A DNA stretch of 64,000 nucleotides from Knufia peltigerae (lineage: Eukaryota > Ascomycota > Eurotiomycetes > Chaetothyriales > Trichomeriaceae): assembly GCA_030247855.1 (NCBI GenBank), contig JAPDRN010000004.1:124001-188000 (forward strand). Reading direction: 5' to 3'. How positions within the stretch are numbered: the stretch's first letter is position 1; each line of letters begins with the position of its first letter. The notes under the pieces were generated by a model. The model worked only from the letters and a program-made list of their open reading frames with translations, was not told the DNA's origin and did no database searches. Positions 44,638-55,800 of the stretch are shown piece by piece. The translations under genes and the position numbers were made by a program.

Positions 44638-45150
44638 ATGGGTGACAACGACACGGCAAAGATCTGGGTACCCGTCACGGTCGGTTGTTCCATCTTGGTG
44701 TTTTTCCTCGTCTTCCACTGTCTCTCCGGCGGCAACGACAAGAACAAAAGCGCCTTCGACGACATTCCACCCGCCGATCTGTTGAGGGGTCGGAGGAGAG
44801 GACGACCCGGGGGGTTTCGGGTCCGACAACCACCTCGACATTCACCACCTCGAGGGATGCCTTTGGAAGAGTTTGTCATGGCACGGGAAGAACCCAGGAG
44901 GCCGGGGTCGCCAGAATGGCAGAGGGGAAGGGAGAGAGAAAGGGAGCACCTCAGGAGGCCAGAACCCATCTATCTGTTCAGAGAGCCGAGGAGGGGGTTT
45001 CGTCCAATGTTTGTCGACCCCGAAGATCCTGATCCTTGGTTGTTCGATGATAGGAGACGGCAGAGACAGCCCATGTTTCCACCGCAGGCCAGAGTGCGTC
45101 GAGGAGGGCCCCAACCGAGGATCATCGAGAGGGAACCGATGTTTTTATGA
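44638..45150 (+). CDS. Small single-pass membrane protein with Arg/Pro-rich tail
   Basis: 170 residues from the ATG at 44638, which follows CAAAAAC and is favoured over the in-frame ATG at 44518 because residues 8-27 then form an N-terminal membrane anchor (IWVPVTVGCSILVFFLVFHC). The tail of about 140 residues is disordered and rich in Arg, Pro and Glu (RGRRRGRPGGF, PEWQRGREREREHLRRPEP, RRQRQPMFPPQARVRRGG), with several PxxP-type stretches. No family is recognised. The N-terminus is probably luminal or extracellular and the basic tail cytosolic by the positive-inside rule. It is a real gene on composition and codon pattern, but the evidence is moderate. Confidence 0.55.
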   Translation: MGDNDTAKIWVPVTVGCSILVFFLVFHCLSGGNDKNKSAFDDIPPADLLRGRRRGRPGGFRVRQPPRHSPPRGMPLEEFVMAREEPRRPGSPEWQRGREREREHLRRPEPIYLFREPRRGFRPMFVDPEDPDPWLFDDRRRQRQPMFPPQARVRRGGPQPRIIEREPMFL

Positions 45151-45157
45151 GGAGGGG

Positions 45158-45190
45158 GTGTGTGTGTGTGTGGGTGTGTGTGGGTGTGTT
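45158..45190 (+). repeat. GT microsatellite
   Basis: Interrupted (GT)n with GGGT variants just after the stop of the small membrane-protein gene, so it lies in its 3'-UTR. Confidence 0.9.
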
Positions 45191-46009
45191 CGCTGGACGT
45201 TTGCGCGTGTCGTTGAATTGAGTGTTGGTTGATATTTGTACCGGTGATACTTTGGGTTCCATGTGAATGGAGGTTTCAGAAATACTTGTATCTATATGAG
45301 AGATCAAGGAGAAGCTCATCCAGCCATTCTCAAACGTGTCCACAATCCACGGTCTCTCGCGCACTAGATTCACTGACACAAGCCATCAGACTTACCGGGT
45401 ATTCTCACTACTTCTGCCAGGCATCGTTGCTGAGACTGCTACTTCGTACGTCGCAGTCAGGAAGAAAGGAGCAACAAAAGATGGAAGAAGAAGAGTCTGT
45501 CTGGAAGGGTTCACGCATGAGACGGACCAGGTCAAAGGGATGTCAATGAGTGTGTCTGTGGCGGTGTGGAGGATAAAGAATATTGATCATCCTTCACCGT
45601 ACCATGAATATTTTTTATTCTCTCCAAATAGTAGCCAAGTCGATCTTAGAGAAAAATGCCGTTCACTCGTTGAAGAGTTACTTGAGACTGCATTGATTTT
45701 CTTACTTGCCAATGGTCTAGAGTGCCCATTCCTCGGTCGGCCCAACTGTAGATGGATACGATGATTCGTGATTCGAACAATTGTTCAGATGCAGTGAAGT
45801 CGTTGTCATCATTGATGCTCCCAAATAAAATGGTCGTTATCTTATCGAGACCGCGGAGTATTTTACCGAAGATTAAACGGCAACTTTTCAAAATCAACTT
45901 TGGCCGCCTGTTGCCATTACATTCTACGGAAGTACTTGGTGAGACAACTCGGGTGCCACGCCTCTCAAAGACACGACGGCCACTTCATCAACGACTCAGT
46001 GACGTCAAG
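45191..46009. other. Leader region of the Cactin gene
   Basis: About 820 bp without a recognised gene. From the ATG at 45752 a frame runs in phase, without a stop, into the Cactin start at 46010. The encoded 86 residues do not look like Cactin, so it is treated as leader. Confidence 0.45.
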
Positions 46010-47677
46010 ATGAGTGACTACAATTCTGCGACGAAACGAAAGCGCTCGCGCTCCCCTCCTCCACCCTGGCGAAAGCGAGACAATGACCGACAACAACATC
46101 GAGACCGCGATGTGCCTCGAAATGACCGAGGGGGAGGGGGAGGACAGTCACAACGATGGTCCCACAAGGACCAAATGAGAATAAACCAGTTGCAAGAAGA
46201 CGAACGGATGAGGGAATGGGTCGCCCAAGAGGACGATTTCGTGCTCAAGCAGGCCAAGAAAAAGGCCGAGATTCGAGTCAAAGAAGGCCGGGCGAAGCCG
46301 ATAGACTGGCTCGCCGTGACGCTGCGCGTGGTTGACCCCACGAGGAACCCCCTGGATGACGAGGTGGACGAGAAGGACCTGGACTTCATGGACCCCCAGA
46401 GCGTCTTCGAAGGACTCGCCGAGTCACAACTGTCCGATTTGCGCAAGGACATCGAGACGTACATGAACTTGGAGTCCAACAAGAAGAACCGAGAATACTG
46501 GCGGACGATGCAGATCATATGCAAGGACAGACAGAAGAAAATACGGACAGGTGGACCGGAAGGACGGGCGGTCAGTTCTGTGGCGTCGGACATTGACAAA
46601 TTGCTCGCCCCGAAGACGTACGAGCAGTTGGAAGTGCTGGAGAAACAGATCCGGTCGAAGCTCGACTCCGACGAGCCCATCGACACCGATTACTGGCAGC
46701 AACTGCTGGATAGCCTGCTGGTGTGGAAGGCAAAGGCCAAACTGAAAAGGGTGTATCAGGACGTTCTCGATTCACGACTCAAGCAATTACGAGACGAGAA
46801 CGAAGGGAAAGCGAACGAGGCATGCCAGCAGATGCTCGATGCTGGCGTCCAACCCGCCGCCCGGACCGTCGAGTACACAAAAGAGCTGGACCCGGACCCA
46901 TTACTTGAGATCCCATCCAGGGACAAAGGTCTTGATGTCGTCGACGAGCAGGACTTTCTACGTTCTGTCGCCAGTGCCAGACGTAAAGTTCTAAACATGG
47001 GTTACGTACCCGAACCAAAATCCACGGGTTCAAAATCCTCGTCATCCACAACAATCACAACAACACAAACCTCGCGTGCCGCCGCCGCCGCCGCCGCTCG
47101 CCCCGATCCGACGTCTCGCTTCGACACCGTCGACGATTCGTCTGCCACCAAAGCGCTCTTTGACCGCGAAGTTGCAAGGGGTGTCAACGAGGACGAAGAA
47201 ATCTTTGCCGGCGAAGAAACCCTCGACGATCCGTCAACATCAACAACCGCGAAACCGATCTGGAGCAACAAATACCGTCCCCGCAAACCGAAATACTTCA
47301 ACCGCGTCCAGATGGGTTACGAGTGGAACAAGTACAACCAGACTCACTACGACCACGACAACCCGCCTCCCAAGGTCGTCCAGGGTTACAAGTTCCACAT
47401 CTTCTACCCGGACCTCATCGACCCGACCAAGGCTCCCACTTACAAGATTGTCCGAGAGGGGGGCAGGAAAAAGGGTCAGACCCTGGCCCCCGCCGGCGAG
47501 GAGGACACCTGTATCATTCGCTTCATGGCCGGCCCCCCTTACGAGGACGTGGCGTTCCGCATCGTGGATCGCGATTGGGATTACTCGGCCAAGCACGACC
47601 GCGGGTTCAAGAGTACGTTTGAAAAGGGTATCTTGACCCTCCATTTCAGTTTCAAGAGGATCGTTTATAGAAAGTAA
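46010..47677 (+). CDS. Cactin (spliceosome-associated protein)
   Basis: A single-exon protein of 555 residues. The start is a basic Arg/Ser-Pro segment (KRKRSRSPPPPWRKRDNDR). A charged helical middle part (WVAQEDDFVLKQAKKKAEIRVKEGRAKPIDWLAVTLR) is followed by the mid domain with LDFMDPQSVFEGL and DIETYMNLE. The highly conserved C-terminal Cactin domain starts near KPIWSNKYRPRKPKYFNRVQMGYEWNKYNQTHYD and ends in HFSFKRIVYRK. Cactin works in the nucleus in late spliceosomal complexes and telomere/RNA stability in yeast and animals. The Ala-rich and Ser/Thr-rich linker near residues 340-370 is low-complexity. An upstream in-frame ATG (45752) would add 86 residues but is unlikely. Confidence 0.93.
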   Translation: MSDYNSATKRKRSRSPPPPWRKRDNDRQQHRDRDVPRNDRGGGGGQSQRWSHKDQMRINQLQEDERMREWVAQEDDFVLKQAKKKAEIRVKEGRAKPIDWLAVTLRVVDPTRNPLDDEVDEKDLDFMDPQSVFEGLAESQLSDLRKDIETYMNLESNKKNREYWRTMQIICKDRQKKIRTGGPEGRAVSSVASDIDKLLAPKTYEQLEVLEKQIRSKLDSDEPIDTDYWQQLLDSLLVWKAKAKLKRVYQDVLDSRLKQLRDENEGKANEACQQMLDAGVQPAARTVEYTKELDPDPLLEIPSRDKGLDVVDEQDFLRSVASARRKVLNMGYVPEPKSTGSKSSSSTTITTTQTSRAAAAAAARPDPTSRFDTVDDSSATKALFDREVARGVNEDEEIFAGEETLDDPSTSTTAKPIWSNKYRPRKPKYFNRVQMGYEWNKYNQTHYDHDNPPPKVVQGYKFHIFYPDLIDPTKAPTYKIVREGGRKKGQTLAPAGEEDTCIIRFMAGPPYEDVAFRIVDRDWDYSAKHDRGFKSTFEKGILTLHFSFKRIVYRK

Positions 47678-48591
47678 AGTACCTACCTAGGCTAGTCTGC
47701 TGTTTTGGCGTGGTGCACCGGGTCACCCACGTGTACCTCCCTACAGTACCTGGTACGTAGGTACCTCGGGTGGTCTCCTGATGTCAAGGTACAGTGCCAG
47801 GCATGTGCGCATGCATTACTTGCATAATTTCAGGTTACTGGAACAAAGGCCTTGGGCTTCTGTCTGTATTTACATTGCGACGCGATCTTATCAGTTTGTT
47901 GTTTTCGGGTCCCAAGTTGATTTCCGGGCCCCAGTTCTAGGCGTCCAGGGCTTGTTTTTTTTCGTGTTCGGCAAGCATGAAGGAATGATCGTGCAAGGGG
48001 CTGATTTTACAAGTCTCTCTTTCCCGCGGAGTACTGGGTCGCCCGATCATCTCGTACATCATTGTACAAGTGACGAGGCGACCATGCATGGACAAGGAGG
48101 TCTCGATCAATCGGTGCCCGCAAGAAAAAGGCCCGGGGGACCAAGTCTTCCTGCGAGTACGGGGGAGGCAAAAGGAGAAGGAGGACAATATCGTACTCGT
48201 ACTTGTAGTGAAAACCGGGGGTCCATGTCAATTGGAGCCATACTTCACATGTATCATCTCATTAGGTACCTAGGCAGGTGATAGATATCCTTTTCACTTG
48301 GAAGTGATTTTCCAGTACAGGATCGACACACCACACTTCAAGACTACCGTGTATATCGTCAAATAGTCAACGAGTCAAAGATTTTGACTCTATAAGAAAG
48401 AAGGAAGGAAAAAAGAGGACAAGGAGGATCCAACGCTCACTGCTACCAAGTTATCGTCACAACCAGCTTTTCTTCTCTGCAACACACAAGCTATATATCC
48501 ATCTGAATCCGACTCCGACCGACTGACTGCGACAGGGTATCTTTGTTTCGAAAAGAGGGGGACAAACAACAAAAGAAAAAGGCCTAATGTT
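47678..48591. other. Convergent intergenic with GTACCT-type motifs
   Basis: 914 bp between Cactin and the minus-strand membrane-protein gene. Palindromic GTACCT/AGGTAC copies cluster here: TACCTACCTAGG near 47690, AGTACCTGGTACGTAGGTACC near 47746-47766 and TAGGTACCTAGG near 48262-48273. No coding feature is recognised. Confidence 0.5.
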
Positions 48592-49946
48592 TTAATGCGC
48601 TGGTTCGGGGATTTTGGGTTCCTTGGGAGCCTCTCCGTTCTCCAGATCGTTGACGGCGTGCTTGTGCTTCTTCTCGGGCACGATACCGAAATCTTCTTCC
48701 CACGTCACGGTCTCCTTGTGCATGTCACGGCGGATCCAGGGGAAAGAGATGGCGACCCATATACCGACCCAAACAAACGGAACACCCCATCCTGATAGAA
48801 TGTGTCAGTAGATTTGCAGAAAGAAGCGATGTGAGAAACGTACCAACACCATAGGCCACTTCTTTAGACACGGGGTGAATGACAATAACCACCGTACAAA
48901 CAACGGCGACGACTAGGGATGGTATCGACCAGAACAACGATTGTGTTTTGATCATTCTCCGGAAGCGGGGGCTCGCAGCATACCGCGCAGCAAGCGCTTC
49001 ACGGAAAGGCCTTCCGGCGCCGGCATTGACGGCAATGATGTCCTCCATGATATAATACACTCCTGGATACACGTCTCCTCCTTTCGGTGTCGAGCTGATT
49101 CGGAAAGGTGCTTTTCGGCCCGTAAAACTGTACATTGTGATTATGAACACACTGCCGCCCACGCAGTAGAGGATCGCAGGAGCCGGCATTGACAGCACCC
49201 GCAGCCACACAATGTGAGGCGCGCTGCCAATGATGAGGAACGCAGTGACCGCTGCGATAGTCAAACTTGAAATCCAATGTGTGATATCGAACGCCCAGCG
49301 ATTAGAGGTGCCCAATGGTCGAAAGAAGTTCTCTTTCTTGATAAGTCTCCAGGATCGTACGGCGAATTCAACGTAGGTCGGACCACCCCAAATGGTAGCA
49401 ACCACGGCAAAAACTACATGCTCAACATTAGCAATGTGTTCCGACGTCGACGCGCAGGGCTCTCATACTTATATATCCCTGCACATGGCCCACAAACTTC
49501 ATCGTGTAGTATAGCACAAGTGGAATGACACATGCATCAACAACCATTATAAATATCGTAAAGAATAATTTCCATCTTTTGATACCATGACGCCAGGTAA
49601 AAGGTAGTTGTGGAAGCAATTCAGGATGCTCCTGGTAGTATTCCTGTAAAGTACTCGCTCGTCTTCGAAATTCTCTTTTGGTTGCAGCACGACTGTCATA
49701 ATATGCGGCCCTTTCCGGAGAGGTCATGTCCTGGGTCCGCCTTCTCTTGTGTTGCGAGCTTCTCCTACGCCCGGAATCCGTGCTTAGACCTGTGTCGACA
49801 GCATTTATGCCGGGTGTAGGGGTGTCTTCGGCCGATGGGCTTTCGAGCCCGAAATGGACGGCTCGTCGTTCCTGCGAAGGAGAGGCGGGGGAGACATTCC
49901 GGTCCAGCTGTAGACTGGCACGACTGCCTCTTACAACTTCCGGCAT
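48592..49946 (-). CDS. Polytopic membrane protein of unknown function
   Basis: Minus strand, exons 49946-49469, 49413-48844 and 48791-48592 (introns 55 and 52 nt) give 415 residues. The first 115 residues are hydrophilic, Ser/Arg-rich and probably cytosolic (RRRSSQHKRRRTQ). About six to seven hydrophobic helices follow, for example LFFTIFIMVVDACVIPLVLYY, IIFAVVATIWGG, ISSLTIAAVTAFLIIGSAPHIV, PAILYCVGGSVFIITMYSF, IPSLVVAVVCTVVIVIH and VPFVWVGIWVAISFPW. The C-terminus is charged (EEDFGIVPEKKHKHAV). A long loop between the helices contains DVYPGVYYIMEDIIAVNAGAGRPFREAL. It resembles fungal-specific conserved membrane proteins, but I know no function. Confidence 0.85.
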
Positions 49947-51571
49947 GGCGATATGATATCGTTCAGGGTATGAAATGTACGAAGAAGAACAAGATCATGG
50001 TCTGTCTGGGCGTTGAAATGTTCAAGAGGACTCTGACTGTGCAGGATGTTGGCGGAAAGCTAGTGCAGACCTGGGGACAACAGGGCCGTGGTATGCCGAG
50101 CCTTGGTATCACACCAGAGATGTGCTTGGTCGAAGCGTGACGGTAGATGCAGAATAATGCGCTTTCTGAAAGAGGGTTGATTTGAGGCTGTGCTGACTTA
50201 CATCAGCGGCGATGATCATATCAGCGTAATCAGCAATTCGGGGCCTTAGAAAGGAGATATGAAACTGCAACTTGACGTAGCAAAACGAGGAACAACACCA
50301 ATGGGACGAGGCGAGCCTTTCGGAGTAAAAGAAAGCACTATCTCTGATGGAGTAGTACACATCATCTCAGATGGGCTCGCACACTAGAAGATCCTAATAC
50401 TCCGTGAAGGGAATGCGGAATAACATTGGGGCCGAGACCGTTGAGCCAAGAAATCTTATCTTATCTGCCGTGACGATCACAATCTGCTCCCAGATTCCGC
50501 CTCAGGTTGGAACAAAATGGCTATTCCATCCCCCTTCTACCTTCCAGACTACCTACGTGTCATAAAGCAGAAGAGAAAGGCCCCTTTAACAAGACAAGAA
50601 ACCTCGGAATTTCTGATCTTTTGTCAATACCACTCATCCGCACTTGAAACACAGGTCAATACTGAATGGCCAGTTAGTCCTGGACGAGGAGCTTAACCCT
50701 CCTCAGGGAACACACCAGATCTCACCATCCACCCCCTCTCTCTGGAGACGCGTGAGCTCTGCATGGTAGGTGCATACTCAGCCTGATCATCCTTTGTTTC
50801 TTACTTGCCTAGACCTGCTGTTGGCCCGCACAGGACAAGCCTGTATGCTGCATGGTCCGTCCCGTATTCGCTCAGCCTTGTATCCTTGTCCGATCCGCAC
50901 TCAACCCCCAATATTTTCGGATTCCAGCGTGGCTTTTTGATAAGTGCTACGGAAGCCGCTTTGCCCACATCTCCACACCACTAAAGGGAAACAGACAAGG
51001 TGAAATTTTTTGGCCTACGGGATGACGGGTGCTTGTGGGTTACTGCAGGTTGGCAGTTTGAATCCAACTATCATGCAACATCCCGTCTTCATGACAGCCG
51101 TTAACGTGCCTGTTGTAGCACAAGAGGTCTCCTCATTCCGCATATCAATTGATTGGGCAGAGGAGGGCCAGAATGCTTCCGGGCTTTCTGGGTAACCGTG
51201 ATACACTGACTGCTGTATTGCACTAGCATCAACCGTCCTGAATTCGAGCGGTCTTTTCCTCCTGCAGAAGCGGATATGGGCTTGACTTCAGGAACCCTTT
51301 GTTTGCGTTCCGTTCCTCATCCCTGTCTGTTTGTATTGATCCTCCCCTTTCTGCATGTACCAATCTCTGTGCCTCCATACCACCTGCTTGCTTGAGATGA
51401 TGAGCATTTACAACCTTGACTTTCTTTGTCTGGCTTGATGTACCATATACTCTCCTTGTCCCTCCCTAATATACAAACTCACAAGCCATTGTCGTGGGAG
51501 TGTTACTTCCTTCTAACCAGTCAACACATATGGGGTTACTGCCATTGTTCTGCTATTCAGCGCATCCATTC
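49947..51571. promoter_or_regulatory. Divergent intergenic region, 1.6 kb
   Basis: Between the minus-strand membrane-protein gene and the plus-strand forkhead gene. A long 5' region is common for fungal developmental regulators. CT-rich patches occur near 51240-51440. No RNA gene or ORF with protein character is seen. Confidence 0.4.
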
Positions 51572-52845
51572 ATGTCTACAAATCCATACCCACTGTCCCA
51601 AATGGAGGACGATACTTCACCTCACAAATGTGACGCTCACGAGAGCTTTGAGCTTGGACGCCATGTCGACTTACAGAGAGGCCTCAGCCTTTCTAGTCTA
51701 CGAAGCTTGAATTTCGACGCACTGCAAGCAGAACTCCACCAATTCCACAGTTTTTACGACAGCAACGTAATTGATCAGCCTGCTGATGCGTCTGGTAACG
51801 ATGCCGATCAGCTCCTGCCACCGAGATCCCAAATTCAGCTGTCCGATCTCGAGTTGGCCCCAACATGGACAACTCATGAGACCTACTCCAATCACGTCCA
51901 CAGTCATCAGACTAGCACGACTGGACATCCTGATATGCATTTCTATCATGACAGCTCAGACATAATGGCATCTCCCTATTCGTCGTACCAATACTATGAT
52001 GAATGCGATACCAAAAGTCCCTGGTCAGTCGCATCCGATGTTATCTACAGTCAAGCGCCCGCTTTTTCCGAAGAGGCGGAACCTCTTGACGACAAGCCGT
52101 ACGCCATGCTGATCTACGATGCTCTGAAGCAGGCGCCAGGGCACAGGATGATGTTGAAAGATATCTATGAGTGGTTTTGCAACAACACAACCAAGCCACA
52201 GGAATCGGGCTCCAAGGGCTGGCAGAACAGCATCAGACATAACCTGTCTATGAACAAGGTGAGAATTCTACCATATTCGAAGAGATTTTGCTGACATATG
52301 GCCACCAGGCGTTCGAAAATGACAGAGATAATGCTCGTGGTGGCTCGAGGAAATCCAATAGTGTCTGGGTCTTGACCGAAGATGCGATCAAGAACGGAAT
52401 ACAGTCAACGACAAGATATCGAAAGACTGGAGGGGGGAAACGTCATAATGGGCATCGCGCGCCTGCAATACAACGACAGAGATCAGGAGCAAAGGGAGGT
52501 CGTGCTGCAAGCCGTGCCGCAAGACAACGGCGTCAAGAGAACCCCTATGTCACATCAACGCCTTTGACATGCAGCCCCACCACTCAATACTCCGATCTCA
52601 GTGATTACCGGAGTCTCGATTGCTACGACCTACAACCAGCCGTTGGAGGTTGGCCCGTGATGTTTGGGGATCATAACCAACCGGAGGATCTAGTGCGATG
52701 CTTATCTAGTTCACCTCCAATGGGATTCGATCTCCAAACTCGATCATGCCAGAGTCTTTCAGAAGAGGACCTACGCCTCCGCAGCATGCTTTTGCGATCA
52801 AGTTTCGACCAGTCTTTGCACGACGCTTCTTCAATCCAGACTTAA
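51572..52845 (+). CDS. Forkhead (winged-helix) transcription factor
   Basis: Exons 51572-52258 and 52309-52845 (intron 50 nt, phase 0) give 407 residues. The forkhead domain begins at about residue 175: KPYAMLIYDALKQAPGHRMMLKDIYEWFCNNT, then GWQNSIRHNLSMNKAF, where the intron splits NK and AF and HNLSMNKAF is the recognition helix. The wing continues with SVWVLTEDAIKNG. The N-terminus is acidic and Ser/Gln/His-rich. The C-terminal part is basic, then Ser-rich. It is a nuclear DNA-binding protein. Fungal forkhead genes include regulators of cell cycle, morphogenesis and sexual development. The subgroup is not determined. The chosen ATG at 51572 (MSTNPYPLS) is the best of several in frame. Confidence 0.9.
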
Positions 52846-55800
52846 TGAGGTGCTATTCTGCAATAGGTATCGATGCCACAGGCAGCAGAGGCGAAGTGCA
52901 TGGATCCGACGGACAAGGACATAAGAAAATGCAAAAACATCAGTGAACGAAGTCAGAGGGACCAGGGTCGGCAGGAGTGGACCGCTGTGTGGGATATTTT
53001 GGGGGCTATCGCGGTTATTCCTGGCCAATGTGTCAGGGATCTCGTTTGTTTGCTTGTATGTAGGAGCGAGGGTGTCTGTTTATGCAATCTAGTACTAGTC
53101 CCATGATCGTACATGTTTTCTGCACAAATATCTACGTTGAGATAAACATTTTCCAGGCGATGTGACTTACCTCCCTCGATTGACGCAGAAAGCCCTGTGT
53201 GCCTGTGCTTGCTCGCCGGCAGGTGGCCGGCATCAAGTGTTTCCATTCACGATCCACAAAACTTCCAAACCCGACTTAAGCCTCGTGTGGGATTTCAGCT
53301 CCAGCCACGTCAAAATTCAACGGCTTTTGTGAGACGACGCTGAAGAACAGGGTTGACTTTACCAGGCACCCCTGACCATGCGAAACCACCACTTGAAGCT
53401 GGGCTGGCTGTATCCGCTGCCAGCCGCCAACGGAAAAGGCAATCGCTACGACCGACAGGAGACACACGCATTTCTTCATGTTTCCACCGCCACAAGTGCT
53501 CTTGCTCGTCAAACACCTTGCTTTGGCTGGTTTGAGCTATAGCCCCAACCGCATCCAAGATTGCTAAGCAAGACTGCCTCTCGAGTCAGATTCGCTTCCA
53601 TCTTTCGCCTGTGCCAGCTTAGCTGCAGATGAACCCGCAGATTCGCAGTCCTTTCCAAACAACCCGGGGTTGGCGAATCCCACCATGTTTTAAGCGAAAG
53701 ATCAACTGCCTGGTCCTTTTTCAAGACACTAATGCGTGATTCTGCTTCCCCGACACTTCTCAGGGAGCAGTCGTACCCTGTTCGCCTCCTTCACAATTAC
53801 GCCGGTCCTGACTGCACTAATCCCATGATCGCTTGATTGGCACCGAACAATGGACGTGTAAGCCTCCACAAGCGACTAGATAGGCGAATTAAAACCGAGA
53901 TCTAGGTCCGTCACCCGACAAAATCCAAGATAAGTACGATGAGGAGGCAGATCCATCAGTTTTACGTCGGCAACTTGAGACCCCTGTCACCACCCTTTCA
54001 GATAGCCACTGCGGCTGACTCTTGCTTTAGTCCACGAGCATTACAGGGGTCATGAATGATGATGATTCAATCGCGCCCAGGCTCTGTCGGTCTGCGGATT
54101 CGGGACAAAGCAGGAAGCTGCACCACAAATCAGCTCGTAAAGGATCGAGGATCCCAAAGCGAAACAATCGTGTGACAGACGAAACCGTCCTTCTGCGTTG
54201 CAGGAAGCTATGAAGCGATGAAGTCAATTAGTTCGGCTTCTATCGCCAGAATGACAGCTTGGACGCCTCTGCTGGTCCCAGATTTTATTCCACGTTCAAT
54301 CAGGGATGCGGATCTTGGGGGCGGTTGAGGATGTTGATCTCTGCATGCTGATGGCTACTGATCTCATTGATCTTGGAATCTTGATTCCTCGGACATGCGC
54401 CATGGAATAGTCACTCGAGTTCGACAAATGGGACTGGTTTATGCAACGACAAATGAAGCTCGGAGTCCATGTAGGGCTCGATTCTCAGAGCCCTTGCACT
54501 TCCGTCGGCCCCAAAGACCGATCGATTGCAGATGGTCACTACAACTTATTAGATGAAATCTCGGTTCATCTGACTGAAACCCAGCAAGGACGATGCATTT
54601 ACATTAGCGCTTGAAGGATCTCGATCATCCCCTTCGACATCATGCTCTCTTCCCCAACAACCACCATTTCTATCCCGCTTCAGGCTCTCGAAATAAGAAG
54701 CATGCTATTTTCCCAAGACAGTTCCGGGCTGGTTAGTGTCATCCTGGCATGCCGCTTTCCGCACGCCCTGGACCTTGTCAGTTGCTCGAAACGTGCTTGA
54801 CATATGTCAGGTAACGTATCACAATACAACCTGGTCCACTCCTCCAAATCAGCATCACTTGCCGCAGCTCACGGCAGCACGGCCATGTCAGGTATTTTGT
54901 TGTCTGTATTACGATCTCCTTGCAGCTGTCGCTATTCGCAGTACCGTTCCCCCCTATTGATCGGATGCCTCTGGTAAGACGCCCTGCTTCCGGGGTGTCA
55001 TGGCTACATTAGGCAAGAGGCTGAAGAAGGGGGAAGACAACTCCTGCACGTGGACTGGGCCTGATAGGCCTCCTCCTGCTGCTGTTACTCTGAGATGTTT
55101 TGTTGCTCGCAAGTTTCGAGGTCGAGCTCATCTTGGTCAGCATTGATGCACCCTTCCTTTCGAGTCTTTGTGTAACGCATACGCTGCTGTAACGGCAGTC
55201 TAACGATTAGGCGTAGGTGAGGGCGTTCTAGTTTTGGCGTGCAGGTGTGCCCTGGCATGCTATGCTGCCGGTATTGCATGGACAATTTGCCAATGCCCAA
55301 ATACGACCGACAAGTGGTGGATTAGTTTCGAATCCTCTTTGTCATCGCAACTAGCTCAGAGACTCGTTGCGCGGGAGCCCTTGTGTTACCTGCCGGACCT
55401 CGAGGGCCTTCGCCATCACCAACCCACTCGTGAAGTCACTGAGTCTCTCATTCCCCTGAGAACACTTCGAAAAGGTATGTGGCACTGATGAGACGGCATA
55501 ATCGTGAGATTGCGCCTCGCGACAACGGGATATTCCCGTTGCTTCTCAAGTTTCGCTATAATTACAATCAAATGCTGCTGCGAAAGAGATAAGATGTTGA
55601 CCACATCATGTTGCACAATCCGATCTTGAGCACTCCAGAAATTCCCCGAGTCATCCCAATGAGTTCCACGTCACGGAGAGCAACAGATATGACAGTTTTG
55701 ACAGCGGCTTTGTGCCACCCTAGAAATATGCGAGCAATTGACCCCCTTCGTTGTGTGAACCTTGGTTGAGATGGCCTGCACTATTGTCACGAGTCGTTTT

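Noticed and set aside
54550..54610. C/D-box snoRNA-like GATGAAA...CTGA
   Set aside because: Box spacing is too short, there are no terminal stems, and the C box is imperfect. This is a chance match.
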